This document shows positions 44,904 through 53,427 of a stretch of DNA of 64,000 nt, one piece after another; the first letter of the stretch is position 1, and each line of letters opens with the position of its first letter. Made by a program: the position numbers and the translations under genes. Source of the stretch: JALYZC01 sp963725645 (GTDB lineage Bacteria; Actinomycetota; Thermoleophilia; Solirubrobacterales; Solirubrobacteraceae); contig CAVRZD010000006.1 in the NCBI GenBank assembly GCA_963725645.1, forward strand, positions 310,001 through 374,000, given 5' to 3'. The notes under the pieces are model-generated. The model ran no database searches, was not told where the DNA came from, and saw nothing but the letters and a program-made list of their open reading frames with translations.

Positions 44904-46601
44904 GTGAAGGCACGCACCGCCGTCATCGTCCTGGCCGTCGCGGCGGTCCTGATCGCGATCGTCGTCACCGCCGGCGGCGGCGGTGGGAGCAAGGGCAAGG
45001 GCGGCGGGGGCGGCGGATCGCCGACCAAGCCGGCGAGCGACGCCATCCGCGTCTCGTTCGTGTACTCGCCCGAGAAGCAGAAGCTGATCCAGCCGCTGAT
45101 CGAGAAGTTCAACTCCGAGCGCCACGAGTCCGACGGCAAGCCCGTCTTCATCGAGGGCCAGGTGGTCTCCTCCGGAGACGCCGAGACGAAGATCGCCAAG
45201 CGCCAGCTGCAGCCGGTGCTGTGGTCGCCGGCCTCCTCGCTGTGGGGCCGGCTGCTGAACTTCGAGGGCGACCGCTCGTGGGTTCCGGACTCCAATCCGT
45301 CGATCGTGCGTACGCCGCTGCTGATCGCGATGTGGGAGCCGCTCGCCCGCGCGCTCGGGTGGCCGCGCAAGCCGATCGGCTTCGCCGACGTGCTCAAGCT
45401 CGCGCTCGACCGGCGCGGGCTGGGGGCCTACGGCCACCCCGAGTACGGCCGGTTCAAGCTCGGCCACACCAACCCGGACTTCTCCACGTCCGGGCTCTCG
45501 GCGGTCGCGGCGGAGTACTCCGCAGTGACCGGTAAGAAGGAGGGGCTCACCCTCGCCGACGTGCAGCGCCCCGACGTGCGCCGCAAGATCCAGGCCATCG
45601 AGCGCTCGATCGTGCACTACGGCGACACCACCTTGTTCTTCGCCGACCAGCTGCGCCGCTACGGGCCGGCCTACGCGTCGGCGGTCGCGATGGAGGAGGC
45701 GACTCTGATCGACTTCAACCAGAAGCGCGGTGGGTCGGGCACCAAGCTCGTCGGCATCTACCCGGCCGAGGGCACCTACTACTCCGACAACCCCCTCATC
45801 ACGCTGCAGGCGCCGTGGGTCACCGACCGGCAGAAGGCCGCTGCCAAGGTGTTCGCCGACTGGCTCGGCGACCACATCAGCCCCAGCCTGGCGGCGAGCC
45901 AGGGCTTCCGCCCTCGTGAGGGCGCCGGCAAGGCGGCGGCGCCGATCGATGCCGCCCACGGCGCCGACCTCAGCCAGCCCACACGACTGCTCTCCCTACC
46001 CGAACCGCGGGTGCTGGCGAAGGTAAAGCAGACCTGGCGCGCCGACCGCAAGCCGGCGAACATCGCGCTCGTCGTGGACACCTCCGGGTCGATGAGCGAG
46101 GAGAACAAGCTCGATCAGGCCAAGCAGGGCCTGCGGGTGTTCCTGTCGCAGCTCTCGCCGAACGACCGCGTCGGCCTGATCACGTTCAACGACAAGGTCT
46201 TCCGCATCGACCCGATCAATCGCTTCGGCAGCTCGCGGGCGAAGCTGCTCTCCGACGTCAACGGCCTGTTCCCTGACGGCCAGACCGCGGTCTACGACGC
46301 CACCGCCGCGGGTGTGCGGGAGGTCCAGAAGCTCAAGGACGCCAGCCGGATCAATGCCGTGGTGGTGCTCACCGACGGCGAGGACAACCAGAGCCAGAGC
46401 AGTTCCAATGACCTTGTGGCCGCGCTCCAGCGCCAGGCGACCAGCGAGGGCATGGCGATCCGCGTCTACACGATCGCGTACGGGTCGGCGGCCAACCAGG
46501 ACGTGCTGACCCAGATCGCCAACGCGTCCGGCGGGAAGGAATACGCGGGCGACCCGAAGCAGATCGAATCCGTGTACCGCTCCATCTCTTCGTTCTTCTG
46601 A
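44904..46601 (+). CDS. Extracytoplasmic substrate-binding + vWA fusion protein
   Basis: A 565-aa surface protein. An N-terminal helix (about 5-24) and a Gly/Lys-rich linker are followed by a periplasmic-binding-like domain (about 45-350: IRVSFVYSPEKQKLIQPL, ALGWPRKPIGFADVL, GTYYSDNPLITLQAP, as in class II ABC solute-binding proteins). A von Willebrand A domain (about 385-560) follows with an intact MIDAS: DTSGS at 392-396 and LTDGEDN downstream. No ABC permease is nearby, so the binding domain is unlikely to serve import. Metal-dependent binding to another protein is expected. It overlaps the next gene by one base (TGATG). Confidence 0.85.
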   Translation: MKARTAVIVLAVAAVLIAIVVTAGGGGGSKGKGGGGGGSPTKPASDAIRVSFVYSPEKQKLIQPLIEKFNSERHESDGKPVFIEGQVVSSGDAETKIAKRQLQPVLWSPASSLWGRLLNFEGDRSWVPDSNPSIVRTPLLIAMWEPLARALGWPRKPIGFADVLKLALDRRGLGAYGHPEYGRFKLGHTNPDFSTSGLSAVAAEYSAVTGKKEGLTLADVQRPDVRRKIQAIERSIVHYGDTTLFFADQLRRYGPAYASAVAMEEATLIDFNQKRGGSGTKLVGIYPAEGTYYSDNPLITLQAPWVTDRQKAAAKVFADWLGDHISPSLAASQGFRPREGAGKAAAPIDAAHGADLSQPTRLLSLPEPRVLAKVKQTWRADRKPANIALVVDTSGSMSEENKLDQAKQGLRVFLSQLSPNDRVGLITFNDKVFRIDPINRFGSSRAKLLSDVNGLFPDGQTAVYDATAAGVREVQKLKDASRINAVVVLTDGEDNQSQSSSNDLVAALQRQATSEGMAIRVYTIAYGSAANQDVLTQIANASGGKEYAGDPKQIESVYRSISSFF

Positions 46602-47401
46602 TGGCCGACGAACGCCAGCTCGTCACCCGGACCGACCTGCGGCGCGGCCTCGTCGTCAACGCGCTGACCAAGCCGATCAACGTCGTCGTGCCGGCCGCCG
46701 TGGCCGTGGCGGCGCTGCTGATCGGCGTCACGTGGCTGATCGCCGTGGCCGTGGTGGTGTACGCCGTGCTGGCCGTCCTGACGTTCTTCGACGAGGGCGA
46801 GGCCGAGAAGGTGGGCAAGCGCGTCTACGGCGACCGCGGCGGCGGATCGAAGGAGAAGCGCCTCGACGTGCGCACGCTGGCGCCGCCGATCGCCCGCCAG
46901 GTCCAGTCCGCGCGCGACTGCGAGGTGCGGATCCAGGACACCATCCAGCGGTCCGACCTCGCGTTCGCCGAGGTCGACGGCGAGGTGGACTCGCTCGTGC
47001 GCGCGGTGGAGCTGATCGCCCAGCGCGCGCAACGCATCTACGACTATCTCGCGACGCAGGACCTCAACGCGATCGACGGCCGCCTCGCGCAGCTCCAGGG
47101 TTCCACGGACACCGCCGCCCAGGCGATCGTCAAGGCCCTGACCGAGCAGCGGACGGCGCTCACCGAGCTGCAGGGCCAGCTCACCAGCTTCTACTCGCGG
47201 ATCGAGCAGCTCGTGGCCTCGCTCGGGACGGTCAACTCCCAGCTCGTGCGCATGAGCGTCGCCTCCGAGGACGAGGACCAGACCGAGCTGGCCGAGCAGG
47301 TCCGCGGCCTGCGCGAGCAGGTCGACGCGCTCTCGGCCGGGATGAAGGAGGCCTACGGCCGCGCGCCCGAGACGCCGGAGGTCGCGGCGCCGCCGAGCTG
47401 A
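46601..47401 (+). CDS. Two-helix membrane protein with long coiled coil
   Basis: A 266-aa protein I cannot place in a named family. Two adjacent membrane helices (about 27-43 and 46-63) are followed by a basic stretch and a long helical region (about 90-250) with heptad character (VDSLVRAVELIAQRAQRIYDYL; LTSFYSRIEQLVASLGTVNSQ; ELAEQVRGLREQVDALS). It is translated through a one-base overlap with the SBP-vWA gene, so the two proteins are probably partners, with this one as a membrane scaffold facing the cytoplasm. The 3' end runs 49 bases into the convergent antiporter gene. Confidence 0.72.
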   Translation: MADERQLVTRTDLRRGLVVNALTKPINVVVPAAVAVAALLIGVTWLIAVAVVVYAVLAVLTFFDEGEAEKVGKRVYGDRGGGSKEKRLDVRTLAPPIARQVQSARDCEVRIQDTIQRSDLAFAEVDGEVDSLVRAVELIAQRAQRIYDYLATQDLNAIDGRLAQLQGSTDTAAQAIVKALTEQRTALTELQGQLTSFYSRIEQLVASLGTVNSQLVRMSVASEDEDQTELAEQVRGLREQVDALSAGMKEAYGRAPETPEVAAPPS

Positions 47402-48570
47402 GCGGGCCCCGCGCGGCGCAGGAGCGCGAGCGCGGTGCCCGGGAAGATCATCACCGAGAGCAGGCCCGCGCCGATCAGCGCGGCGGCCGTGGCCGAGCTG
47501 ATCAGGTCCAGGCGCTGGCCCACGTGGGCGGCGACGACGACGAAGGTCAGCGAGGTGGCCTGCAGCAGTCCCGCGGCGAGCGTGGGGCGCCCACCGACGA
47601 AGCGGCGGTACAGCAGGGCCGGCAGCGCCCGCACAACCAGGATGGCGAGCAGGAACGCGGGAACGCGCAGGGCCGTCGACGCGCTCGAGAACAGCGCGTC
47701 GATGTCGACCTGCATGCCGCTCACGATGAAGAAGAAGGGGATGAAGATCCCGAACGACGCGCTCTCCAGCTGGCTCTGCACGCGCGGCGCCCGGCGGTCG
47801 CGCCACAGCCCGCGGATCACGCCGGCGGTGAACGCGGCGAGGATGGCCTCGAGCCCGAGCAGCCAGGCCAGCCACACCGCGGCGGCCACCAGCGCGAAGT
47901 CGGCACGCACGCGGATCTGGGCGGTCGTCCCCTCGAGCGTGTCGAGGATCGCCGCCAGCGGCCCGCCACGCATGCCGCCGCGCGCCACGTCGGCCGCGAA
48001 CAGCACCGCCAGGAGGGCGAACAGCCCGACGTGCAGCAGTCCCGTACCGATGCCCTCGTGCTGGTTCGAGAAGAACAGCGAGAGCAGCACGAGCGCGCCG
48101 AACTCCGCCACCGACGCGGCCGCGATCACGAGCTGCCCGAAGTCCGTCGCGGTCTCGCCGGCGTCCTTGAGCGGCACGATGATCACGCTCAGCGATGTCG
48201 CCACCACGATCACGGCGATCAACACGGGCGACTCCGACAAGCCGGCGGCGGCGGCGAGCCCGCCCACGCCCAGCCCGAGCACGCAGGAGATCGCGAAGCC
48301 CCCGAGCGCGAGGCGCAGGTTGCGGCCGCGCAGGCGGTCGAGGTCGATCTCCATCCCGGCGAGGAAGAGCAGCATCGCCAGCCCGACGTCGGAGAACACC
48401 AGGACCGGGCCGTCCGCGTTGGCCCAGCCCAGGGCGTGGGGCCCCACCGCCACGCCGAACAGGATCTCGAGGACGATGCTGGGCACGAGCAGCCACGGCG
48501 CCAGCGCGCGCAGCACCGGCGCCGCGAACGCGATCAGCGCGACGACGATGAACGAGTCGTAGGCGGGCAT
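47353..48570 (-). CDS. CPA2-family cation:proton antiporter (KefB-like)
   Basis: A 405-aa integral membrane protein with about 12 helices of the Na+/H+ exchanger fold. Typical CPA2 segments are visible: LLFLAGMEIDLDRLRGR, the GLAAAAGLSESPVLIAVIVVATSLSVI region around helix 5 with its following Asp (DAGETATDFGQLVIAAA), and the conserved AFTAGVIRG and FFIVSGMQVDIDAL in the second half. It has no cytoplasmic TrkA-N domain, so it is a short version. The transported cation (Na+ or K+) is unknown. Its last 49 bases overlap the convergent coiled-coil gene. Confidence 0.9.
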   Translation of the reverse strand: MPAYDSFIVVALIAFAAPVLRALAPWLLVPSIVLEILFGVAVGPHALGWANADGPVLVFSDVGLAMLLFLAGMEIDLDRLRGRNLRLALGGFAISCVLGLGVGGLAAAAGLSESPVLIAVIVVATSLSVIIVPLKDAGETATDFGQLVIAAASVAEFGALVLLSLFFSNQHEGIGTGLLHVGLFALLAVLFAADVARGGMRGGPLAAILDTLEGTTAQIRVRADFALVAAAVWLAWLLGLEAILAAFTAGVIRGLWRDRRAPRVQSQLESASFGIFIPFFFIVSGMQVDIDALFSSASTALRVPAFLLAILVVRALPALLYRRFVGGRPTLAAGLLQATSLTFVVVAAHVGQRLDLISSATAAALIGAGLLSVMIFPGTALALLRRAGPAQLGGAATSGVSGARP

Positions 48571-48594
48571 GTGGGCCGGCCCCCCCGCCGCCGA

Positions 48595-49899
48595 CTACGG
48601 GATGTACAGCAGGGTCACGAAGCCGCCGAAGACGAGCGCGGCGATGCGCAGGCGCCGGTCCTCGATGATCGCGGCCAGCGGGACCAGCCAGACGATGTAC
48701 CAGGGCATCAGCCACAGCATCGAGAGCAGCAGCGCGAGCGTGGCCCAGCCGGCCGACTCGAGCCAGTCCGCCCGGCCCCGCCAGGCGCGGTACAGCAGCG
48801 CGGCCACGACCGCAAGCAGCAGGAGGTTGCAGATGGTCTGCATCGTGTAGTCGACGGCGTCCATGCCCAGGAGCAGGAGGCCGACCTGGCCCGGGAAGCT
48901 CTTGAACGAGATGTTCTCGCCCTGGGAGGCGAACGACAGCAGGGCGGAGATCGGGTGGTCGCCGAAGAAGACGAGCACGATCGCGACGATCAGCGCGCCG
49001 GCCGCCGCCGCGCCGATGACGACCTGCTTGCGGTGCTTGGCGCCGACGAAGAGGAAGGGCAGCAGGAGCCCGCCCGACGCCTTGATCGCCCCGCCGAGCA
49101 CGATCGAGCCGGCGCCGAGCGCCTCGCGGCCGCGCAGGGCCAGCAGCAGCCCGCCCAGCACGAACAGCAGCATGAACATGTCGTTGTGCGCGCCGCCCAC
49201 GCCGTAGATCAGCCACAGCGGGTTGAGACCCACGAAGAGGATGGCCGGGACGACCGGCCGCCGCAGCTGCTGCGCCAGGCGCCCGACCAGCGCGATGCAG
49301 CCGAGGCTCGCCAGCGCGGTCGCGACCTTGTAGATCCACAGCGCGGTCGGCACGGACGCCCACGCCAGCGGCCACGACCCCGCCAGGAACACCGGGCCGT
49401 AGGGCGCGTGGAGCTTGGGCCACGTGACCCAGCGGAAGGACGAGTCGCTGGAGACATCGCGCAGGAAGTGCGTGTAGGGATTGAGGTGGTGGATCGCCCC
49501 GATCCGCGCGTAGCCGATGTAGTTGAAGACGTCGGTCAGCCACATCGGCGGGGCCAGGAGCCAGACCACGTGCAGGAGCGCGATCGCACCCGCGGCCCAC
49601 GCGAGGCGCACCGACGGCGCGAGCCACACGACGGCGACGTAGAGCCCGTAGATCGCCAGCGTGAGGAACATGAAGCGCGGGATCGTCAGCTGGATCCCGG
49701 TTCCCTGGAGCGGGCCCGCCAGCCAGCTCGGGAAGCCGAAGCCCGGCCGCTGGCTCCAGGTCACGAAGAAGGTCGCGCTCGAGGCCATTCCGGCCGCCAG
49801 CAGGTAGCTCAGGATCACGACGGCGGCCAGCGCGCCGCCCGCGAGCCACGCCGGGGCCACGGCCACGCGGCGGACCTGGACTGTGCGGATGGCTTCCAT
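48595..49899 (-). CDS. GT-C transferase-like membrane protein, paralogue of the 43-kb gene
   Basis: A 434-aa multi-helix protein with the same landmarks as the protein at 43347-44864: MWLTDVFNYIGYARIGAIHHLNPYTHF, TWPKLHAPYGPVFLAGSW and LNPLWLIYGVGGAHNDMFMLL. It lacks the long N-terminal Pro-rich tail. It is probably a polyprenyl-phosphate-sugar-dependent glycosyltransferase. Sharing the LTDVFNY and APYGP/SPYGP loops suggests the same donor, while the differing N-terminus suggests a different acceptor. TACGCT (49914-49919 reversed) lies 14 bases before the ATG. The antiporter gene follows 24 bases downstream. Confidence 0.82.
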   Translation of the reverse strand: MEAIRTVQVRRVAVAPAWLAGGALAAVVILSYLLAAGMASSATFFVTWSQRPGFGFPSWLAGPLQGTGIQLTIPRFMFLTLAIYGLYVAVVWLAPSVRLAWAAGAIALLHVVWLLAPPMWLTDVFNYIGYARIGAIHHLNPYTHFLRDVSSDSSFRWVTWPKLHAPYGPVFLAGSWPLAWASVPTALWIYKVATALASLGCIALVGRLAQQLRRPVVPAILFVGLNPLWLIYGVGGAHNDMFMLLFVLGGLLLALRGREALGAGSIVLGGAIKASGGLLLPFLFVGAKHRKQVVIGAAAAGALIVAIVLVFFGDHPISALLSFASQGENISFKSFPGQVGLLLLGMDAVDYTMQTICNLLLLAVVAALLYRAWRGRADWLESAGWATLALLLSMLWLMPWYIVWLVPLAAIIEDRRLRIAALVFGGFVTLLYIP

Positions 49900-49953
49900 G
49901 GCTGCGGTGGGAGAGCGTAGTGGGCGGCGCCGTCGCGCCTGGTTACGTTCCGG

Positions 49954-51381
49954 CTACGCCGGGCGACTCAGCGACCGCAGCGCCGAGCGCGCTGCGTCGG
50001 CGTCGTCGGCCGGCAACTCGCCGCCGAGGATTGCGACCGTGTCCCCGCGATCCGCTCGCGCGACGGCGCGCGCAATCGCGTCGCGGCGGTCCTCGATGGC
50101 CTCGGCGTGGTCGCCCGCGCCGCGCAGGATATCGTGGATCGACTCCGGGTCGGCCTTGTGCGGATGGTCGGACGAGGCGATCAGCAGGTCCGACCGCGCG
50201 CCCGCGAGGGCGCCCATCTCGCGGCGTGTCGCGGCGAAGCGCCGACCGGTCGCACCGAACACCACGATCAGGCGGCCGTCCGCTGCCTCGCGCAGCAGGT
50301 CGAGCGTCCGGCGCACCGAGTCCGGGGAGTGGGCGTAGTCGACGACGACCGTGAAGGGCTGGCCCTCGTCCACGGGCTCGAGGCGCCCGGGCGGAGGCGC
50401 CGCGGCCGACGCCGCGGCCGCGATCACCTCGACCTCCGCGCCGAGCAGGTGCGCGGTGGCCGCGGCGGCGAGCACGTTGTCCACGTTGTAGGCGCCGGGC
50501 AGGTGGGTCCTCACGGCGACCCGCTGGGCGCCGTCGCCGCGTCCTACGGAGAGGGTGAATCGCGCGCCGTCCGCCTCCAGGCGCACGTCGAGCGCGCGCA
50601 CGTCGGCGTCGGGCGCGACGCCGAAGGTCGTCGCGCCGGCCAGCTCGGCGGCCAGCGCGCGGCCCCGCTCGTCGTCGGCGTTGAGCACCGCGCGCTCCGG
50701 CTCGACGCGGTCGAACAGGCTCCGCTTGGCCGCCCAGTAGGCGTCCATGGACCCGTGGAAATCCAGGTGGTCGGCGGTGTGGTTGGTGAGCACCGCGGCG
50801 GAGAAGTGGATCGCGTCGACGCGGTGCAGGGCGAGTCCGACCGAGGAGACCTCCATCGCGCACGCGCGGTCGCCGCCGTCCGCCATGCCCCGCAGGTCGC
50901 GCTGGAGCTCCGGCGCCTCCGGCGTCGTGCGCTCGCCCAGCCGCTCCTCCGCGCCCACGACGGTCTTGACCGTGCCGATCATGCCGCAGGGCCGGCCGGC
51001 CGCCGCCAGCATCTCGCGCAGCAGGTAGGCCGTCGTCGTCTTGCCGTTGGTGCCGGTGATCCCGACGACCTCCAGGTCGGCCGACGGGTCACCGTAGAAC
51101 CGCGACGCCACCGGTGCCATCGCCGCGCGGGCGTCCGGCACCAGGACCTCGGGCACGTCCAGGCCCAGCGGCCGCTCCACGACCAGCGCGACCGCCCCGC
51201 GCGCGACGGCGTCGTCGGCGAAGTCGTGGCCGTCGGCCTCGAAGCCGGGCACGCAGAAGAACAGCGCCCCCGCCTCCACGAGCCGCGAGTCGTAGGCGAG
51301 CGAGCGCACCTCGGCGTCGGGGGCGCCGGGGATGAGGTCCGCGAGCCTGGCGGCCCCGGCGGCTGAATCGGGATGCGTCAC
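49954..51381 (-). CDS. murE: MurE-like Mur ligase
   Basis: ATP-dependent amide ligase of the Mur family, 475 aa from the GTG at 51381. MurE adds the third amino acid of the peptidoglycan stem peptide. The P-loop GITGTNGKTT is at 107-116, LTNHTADHLDFHG and the carbamylatable Lys of YWAAKRSLF near 218 are intact, and the N-terminal UDP-MurNAc-binding fold is present. Several MurE signatures differ: the usual GGDRDxxKR is GATGRRFAATRR, the DNPR motif is DHPHKADPESI, and the C-terminal GKGHE is GGELP. So the amino-acid specificity, or even the role, may differ. It is divergent from murJ with overlapping -10 elements. Confidence 0.82.
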   Translation of the reverse strand: MTHPDSAAGAARLADLIPGAPDAEVRSLAYDSRLVEAGALFFCVPGFEADGHDFADDAVARGAVALVVERPLGLDVPEVLVPDARAAMAPVASRFYGDPSADLEVVGITGTNGKTTTAYLLREMLAAAGRPCGMIGTVKTVVGAEERLGERTTPEAPELQRDLRGMADGGDRACAMEVSSVGLALHRVDAIHFSAAVLTNHTADHLDFHGSMDAYWAAKRSLFDRVEPERAVLNADDERGRALAAELAGATTFGVAPDADVRALDVRLEADGARFTLSVGRGDGAQRVAVRTHLPGAYNVDNVLAAAATAHLLGAEVEVIAAAASAAAPPPGRLEPVDEGQPFTVVVDYAHSPDSVRRTLDLLREAADGRLIVVFGATGRRFAATRREMGALAGARSDLLIASSDHPHKADPESIHDILRGAGDHAEAIEDRRDAIARAVARADRGDTVAILGGELPADDADAARSALRSLSRPA

Positions 51382-51392
51382 CTTGGGCGGCG

Positions 51393-51402
51393 ACAATACC
51401 CT
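51393..51402. promoter_or_regulatory. Overlapping divergent -10 elements of murE-like gene and murJ
   Basis: The ten bases ACAATACCCT contain TACCCT on the plus strand (51397-51402), ten bases before the murJ ATG, and TATTGT on the minus strand (51393-51398), eleven bases before the GTG of the Mur ligase. The two -10s share two bases, so the transcripts could compete for polymerase. Confidence 0.45.
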
Positions 51403-51412
51403 CCGCCGACCG

Positions 51413-53074
51413 ATGAGCACACCGGCCGCAACCGGGGCGAGCGCTCCCACGGGAGAGTTCGACCTCGCCACCCAGCGCCTGGCTCGCCCCGCCGTCCAGA
51501 TGGCCGTCGGCACGACCCTGTCGCGCGCCACCGGATTGGCGCGCACGGCCGCGATGGCGATCGCGCTCGGTGTGTCGGAGTCGCGCCTCGCCGACTCCTA
51601 CAACATCGCCAACACGCTGCCCAACATCATCTACGAGCTGGTCCTGGGCGGCGTGCTGTCGTCCGTGTTCATCCCGGTGCTGGTGGAGGAGCTGCGCACG
51701 CGGGTGCGCGCCGAGGCTTGGCGTTCGGTCTCGGCGCTGGTGACCACCGCGCTGGCCGTGCTGGTGGCGATGAGCGTCGCGACGGTGCTGCTGGCGCCGC
51801 TGATCATCGACGTGTTCAGCGGCCGCGTGCCCGGGCCGGAGGGCCGCGAGCAGCACGCGCTCGCCACCTTCTTCCTGCAGCTGTTCGCGCCCCAGATCGC
51901 GCTGTACGGGTTCGCCGCGATCGCGGACGGCCTCCTCAACGCGCACGGCAAGTTTGCCCTCCCGGCGTTCGCGCCGATCGTCAACAACGTCGTGGTGATC
52001 GCGACGTTCCTCGTGTTCGCCGTCGTCACGACGGGCATTCCGACGAACGCGAGCGTGAACTCCGACCTCGGGTTGAAGCTCCTGCTCGGGCTGGGCACGA
52101 CGGCCGGCGTCGCGGCCTTCGCACTGGTCTACATCCCGGCCCTGGCGCGGTTGCCCCTGCGGCTGTACCCACGGTTCGACTTCCGGCATCCGGCCGTGCG
52201 CAAGTTCGGCAGGTTGGCGGCGTGGACCCTGGGCTACGTGATCACGAACGTGGCCGGCACGATCGTCTCGTTCGTGCTCGCCAACGGCGTGCAGGGCGGC
52301 ATCACCGCCTACGTCATGGCCTTCGCCTTCTTCCAGGTCCCGATCGGGATCGCCGCGATCTCCGTCATCACGGCCCTGACCCCGAAGATGGCGGCGCACT
52401 TCGTCGACGGCGAGACCGAGGCCTTCCGCGCGCGCGTCGCCGGCGGGCTGCGGCTGGCCGGCCTGCTGATGCTGCCGGCGACGGCGCTGTACCTCGTCCT
52501 CGGCGAGCCGCTGATCCGCGCCCTGCTCGAGCACGGCGTGACGACGGCCAAGAGCGCGGACTACGTCGCATCGGTCCTGCGCTACTTCGCCATCGGCCTG
52601 CTGCCGTTCGCCGCCTACCAGTTACTGCGCGCCGCCTACTACGCCCGCCAGGACGCGCGCACGCCCGCGGCGGTGAACGTGGTGGAGAACGCGGTCACGG
52701 TCGGGCTCGACTTCGCGCTCTTCGGCCTCATGCACGTGCAGGGCCTGGCGCTGGCCCACTCGCTCGGCTACGTCGCCGGCTGCGCGGTCGCGATCGTCCC
52801 GCTGGCGCGGGCGACCGGCGGGCTGGAGGGCCCGCGCGTCGTCGCCGAGCTCGGCAAGGTCGCGGTCGCCTCGTGCCTGATGGCCGCGGCGATGCTGCTC
52901 ACCAGCGCGGCGGTTCGCGCGGGCACCGATCCGGGCACCGCCCGCGACCTCCTCCAGCTCGTCGCCGGCGCCGGCGTCGGGGTCGTGGTGTTCGTGGTGG
53001 CGGCGTGGGCCCTGCGCGTCCGCGACCTGGCGTTCTTCCGCGATCTGCTCCCGGCGCGCTTTCGCCGCGTGTAG
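51413..53074 (+). CDS. murJ: Lipid II flippase MurJ (MviN)
   Basis: Flips lipid-linked peptidoglycan precursor across the membrane. The 553-aa protein has the 14 helices of the MOP-superfamily fold. Family features are visible in SRATGLARTAAMAIALG near the start, ADSYNIANTLPNIIYELVLGGVLSSVFIPV, and YQLLRAAYYARQDARTPAAVN in the second half. I start at the ATG at 51413, ten bases after TACCCT; in-frame codons upstream overlap the divergent gene. It is adjacent to a MurE-like ligase, consistent with cell-wall synthesis. Its stop codon TAG is part of the TAGGGT before the next gene. Confidence 0.94.
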   Translation: MSTPAATGASAPTGEFDLATQRLARPAVQMAVGTTLSRATGLARTAAMAIALGVSESRLADSYNIANTLPNIIYELVLGGVLSSVFIPVLVEELRTRVRAEAWRSVSALVTTALAVLVAMSVATVLLAPLIIDVFSGRVPGPEGREQHALATFFLQLFAPQIALYGFAAIADGLLNAHGKFALPAFAPIVNNVVVIATFLVFAVVTTGIPTNASVNSDLGLKLLLGLGTTAGVAAFALVYIPALARLPLRLYPRFDFRHPAVRKFGRLAAWTLGYVITNVAGTIVSFVLANGVQGGITAYVMAFAFFQVPIGIAAISVITALTPKMAAHFVDGETEAFRARVAGGLRLAGLLMLPATALYLVLGEPLIRALLEHGVTTAKSADYVASVLRYFAIGLLPFAAYQLLRAAYYARQDARTPAAVNVVENAVTVGLDFALFGLMHVQGLALAHSLGYVAGCAVAIVPLARATGGLEGPRVVAELGKVAVASCLMAAAMLLTSAAVRAGTDPGTARDLLQLVAGAGVGVVVFVVAAWALRVRDLAFFRDLLPARFRRV

Positions 53075-53077
53075 GGT
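53072..53077 (+). promoter_or_regulatory. -10-like TAGGGT overlapping the murJ stop
   Basis: TAGGGT ends seven bases before the GTG at 53085. Its first three bases are the murJ stop codon. It may be a leaderless start or a chance effect of the stop codon in GC-rich DNA. Confidence 0.3.
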
Positions 53078-53084
53078 CGGGGAC

Positions 53085-53417
53085 GTGACGCGCAGCCGAC
53101 GCGACCTCCCGCTTCCCCTGTTCGTCGTCGGGATCGTGCTCTTCGGGGTGGCGCTCGTGACCGGCGCGGCCGTCGTCTACGGCGTGGCCGACATCCTGAT
53201 CGGCGCGTCGATCGGCCTCTTCGCCGCGCAGGGGGCTCCGCCGCTCGCGCGCAACGCGCAGCTCTACCTCATCGGCCTCGTCATGGCGGCGACCGGCGCG
53301 ATCCTCGACGGGATCTTCACGCTGGCCGACCAGGGCACGATCGCCGGCGTGCTGACGTGGGTGGTGGTGGCGGGGGCGATCGTCGCGCTCGTGGGGTACG
53401 GCACACCGCGCCGGTAG
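53085..53417 (+). CDS. Small multi-helix membrane protein
   Basis: A 110-aa hydrophobic protein with three or four helices (about 10-30, 32-50, 58-78, 84-105) separated by short loops, ending in two Arg. No family is recognised. It lies ten bases after murJ and ten bases before the proposed DedA start on the same strand, so it probably belongs to a murJ-initiated transcript. No catalytic residues stand out. Confidence 0.65.
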   Translation: MTRSRRDLPLPLFVVGIVLFGVALVTGAAVVYGVADILIGASIGLFAAQGAPPLARNAQLYLIGLVMAATGAILDGIFTLADQGTIAGVLTWVVVAGAIVALVGYGTPRR

Positions 53418-53420
53418 CCT
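53415..53420 (+). promoter_or_regulatory. -10-like TAGCCT before the proposed ATC start of the DedA gene
   Basis: TAGCCT ends seven bases before ATC at 53428. Its TAG is the stop codon of the small membrane gene, the same layout as 53072-53077. This spacing is one reason for proposing an ATC start. Confidence 0.3.
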
Positions 53421-53427
53421 CACCCAC

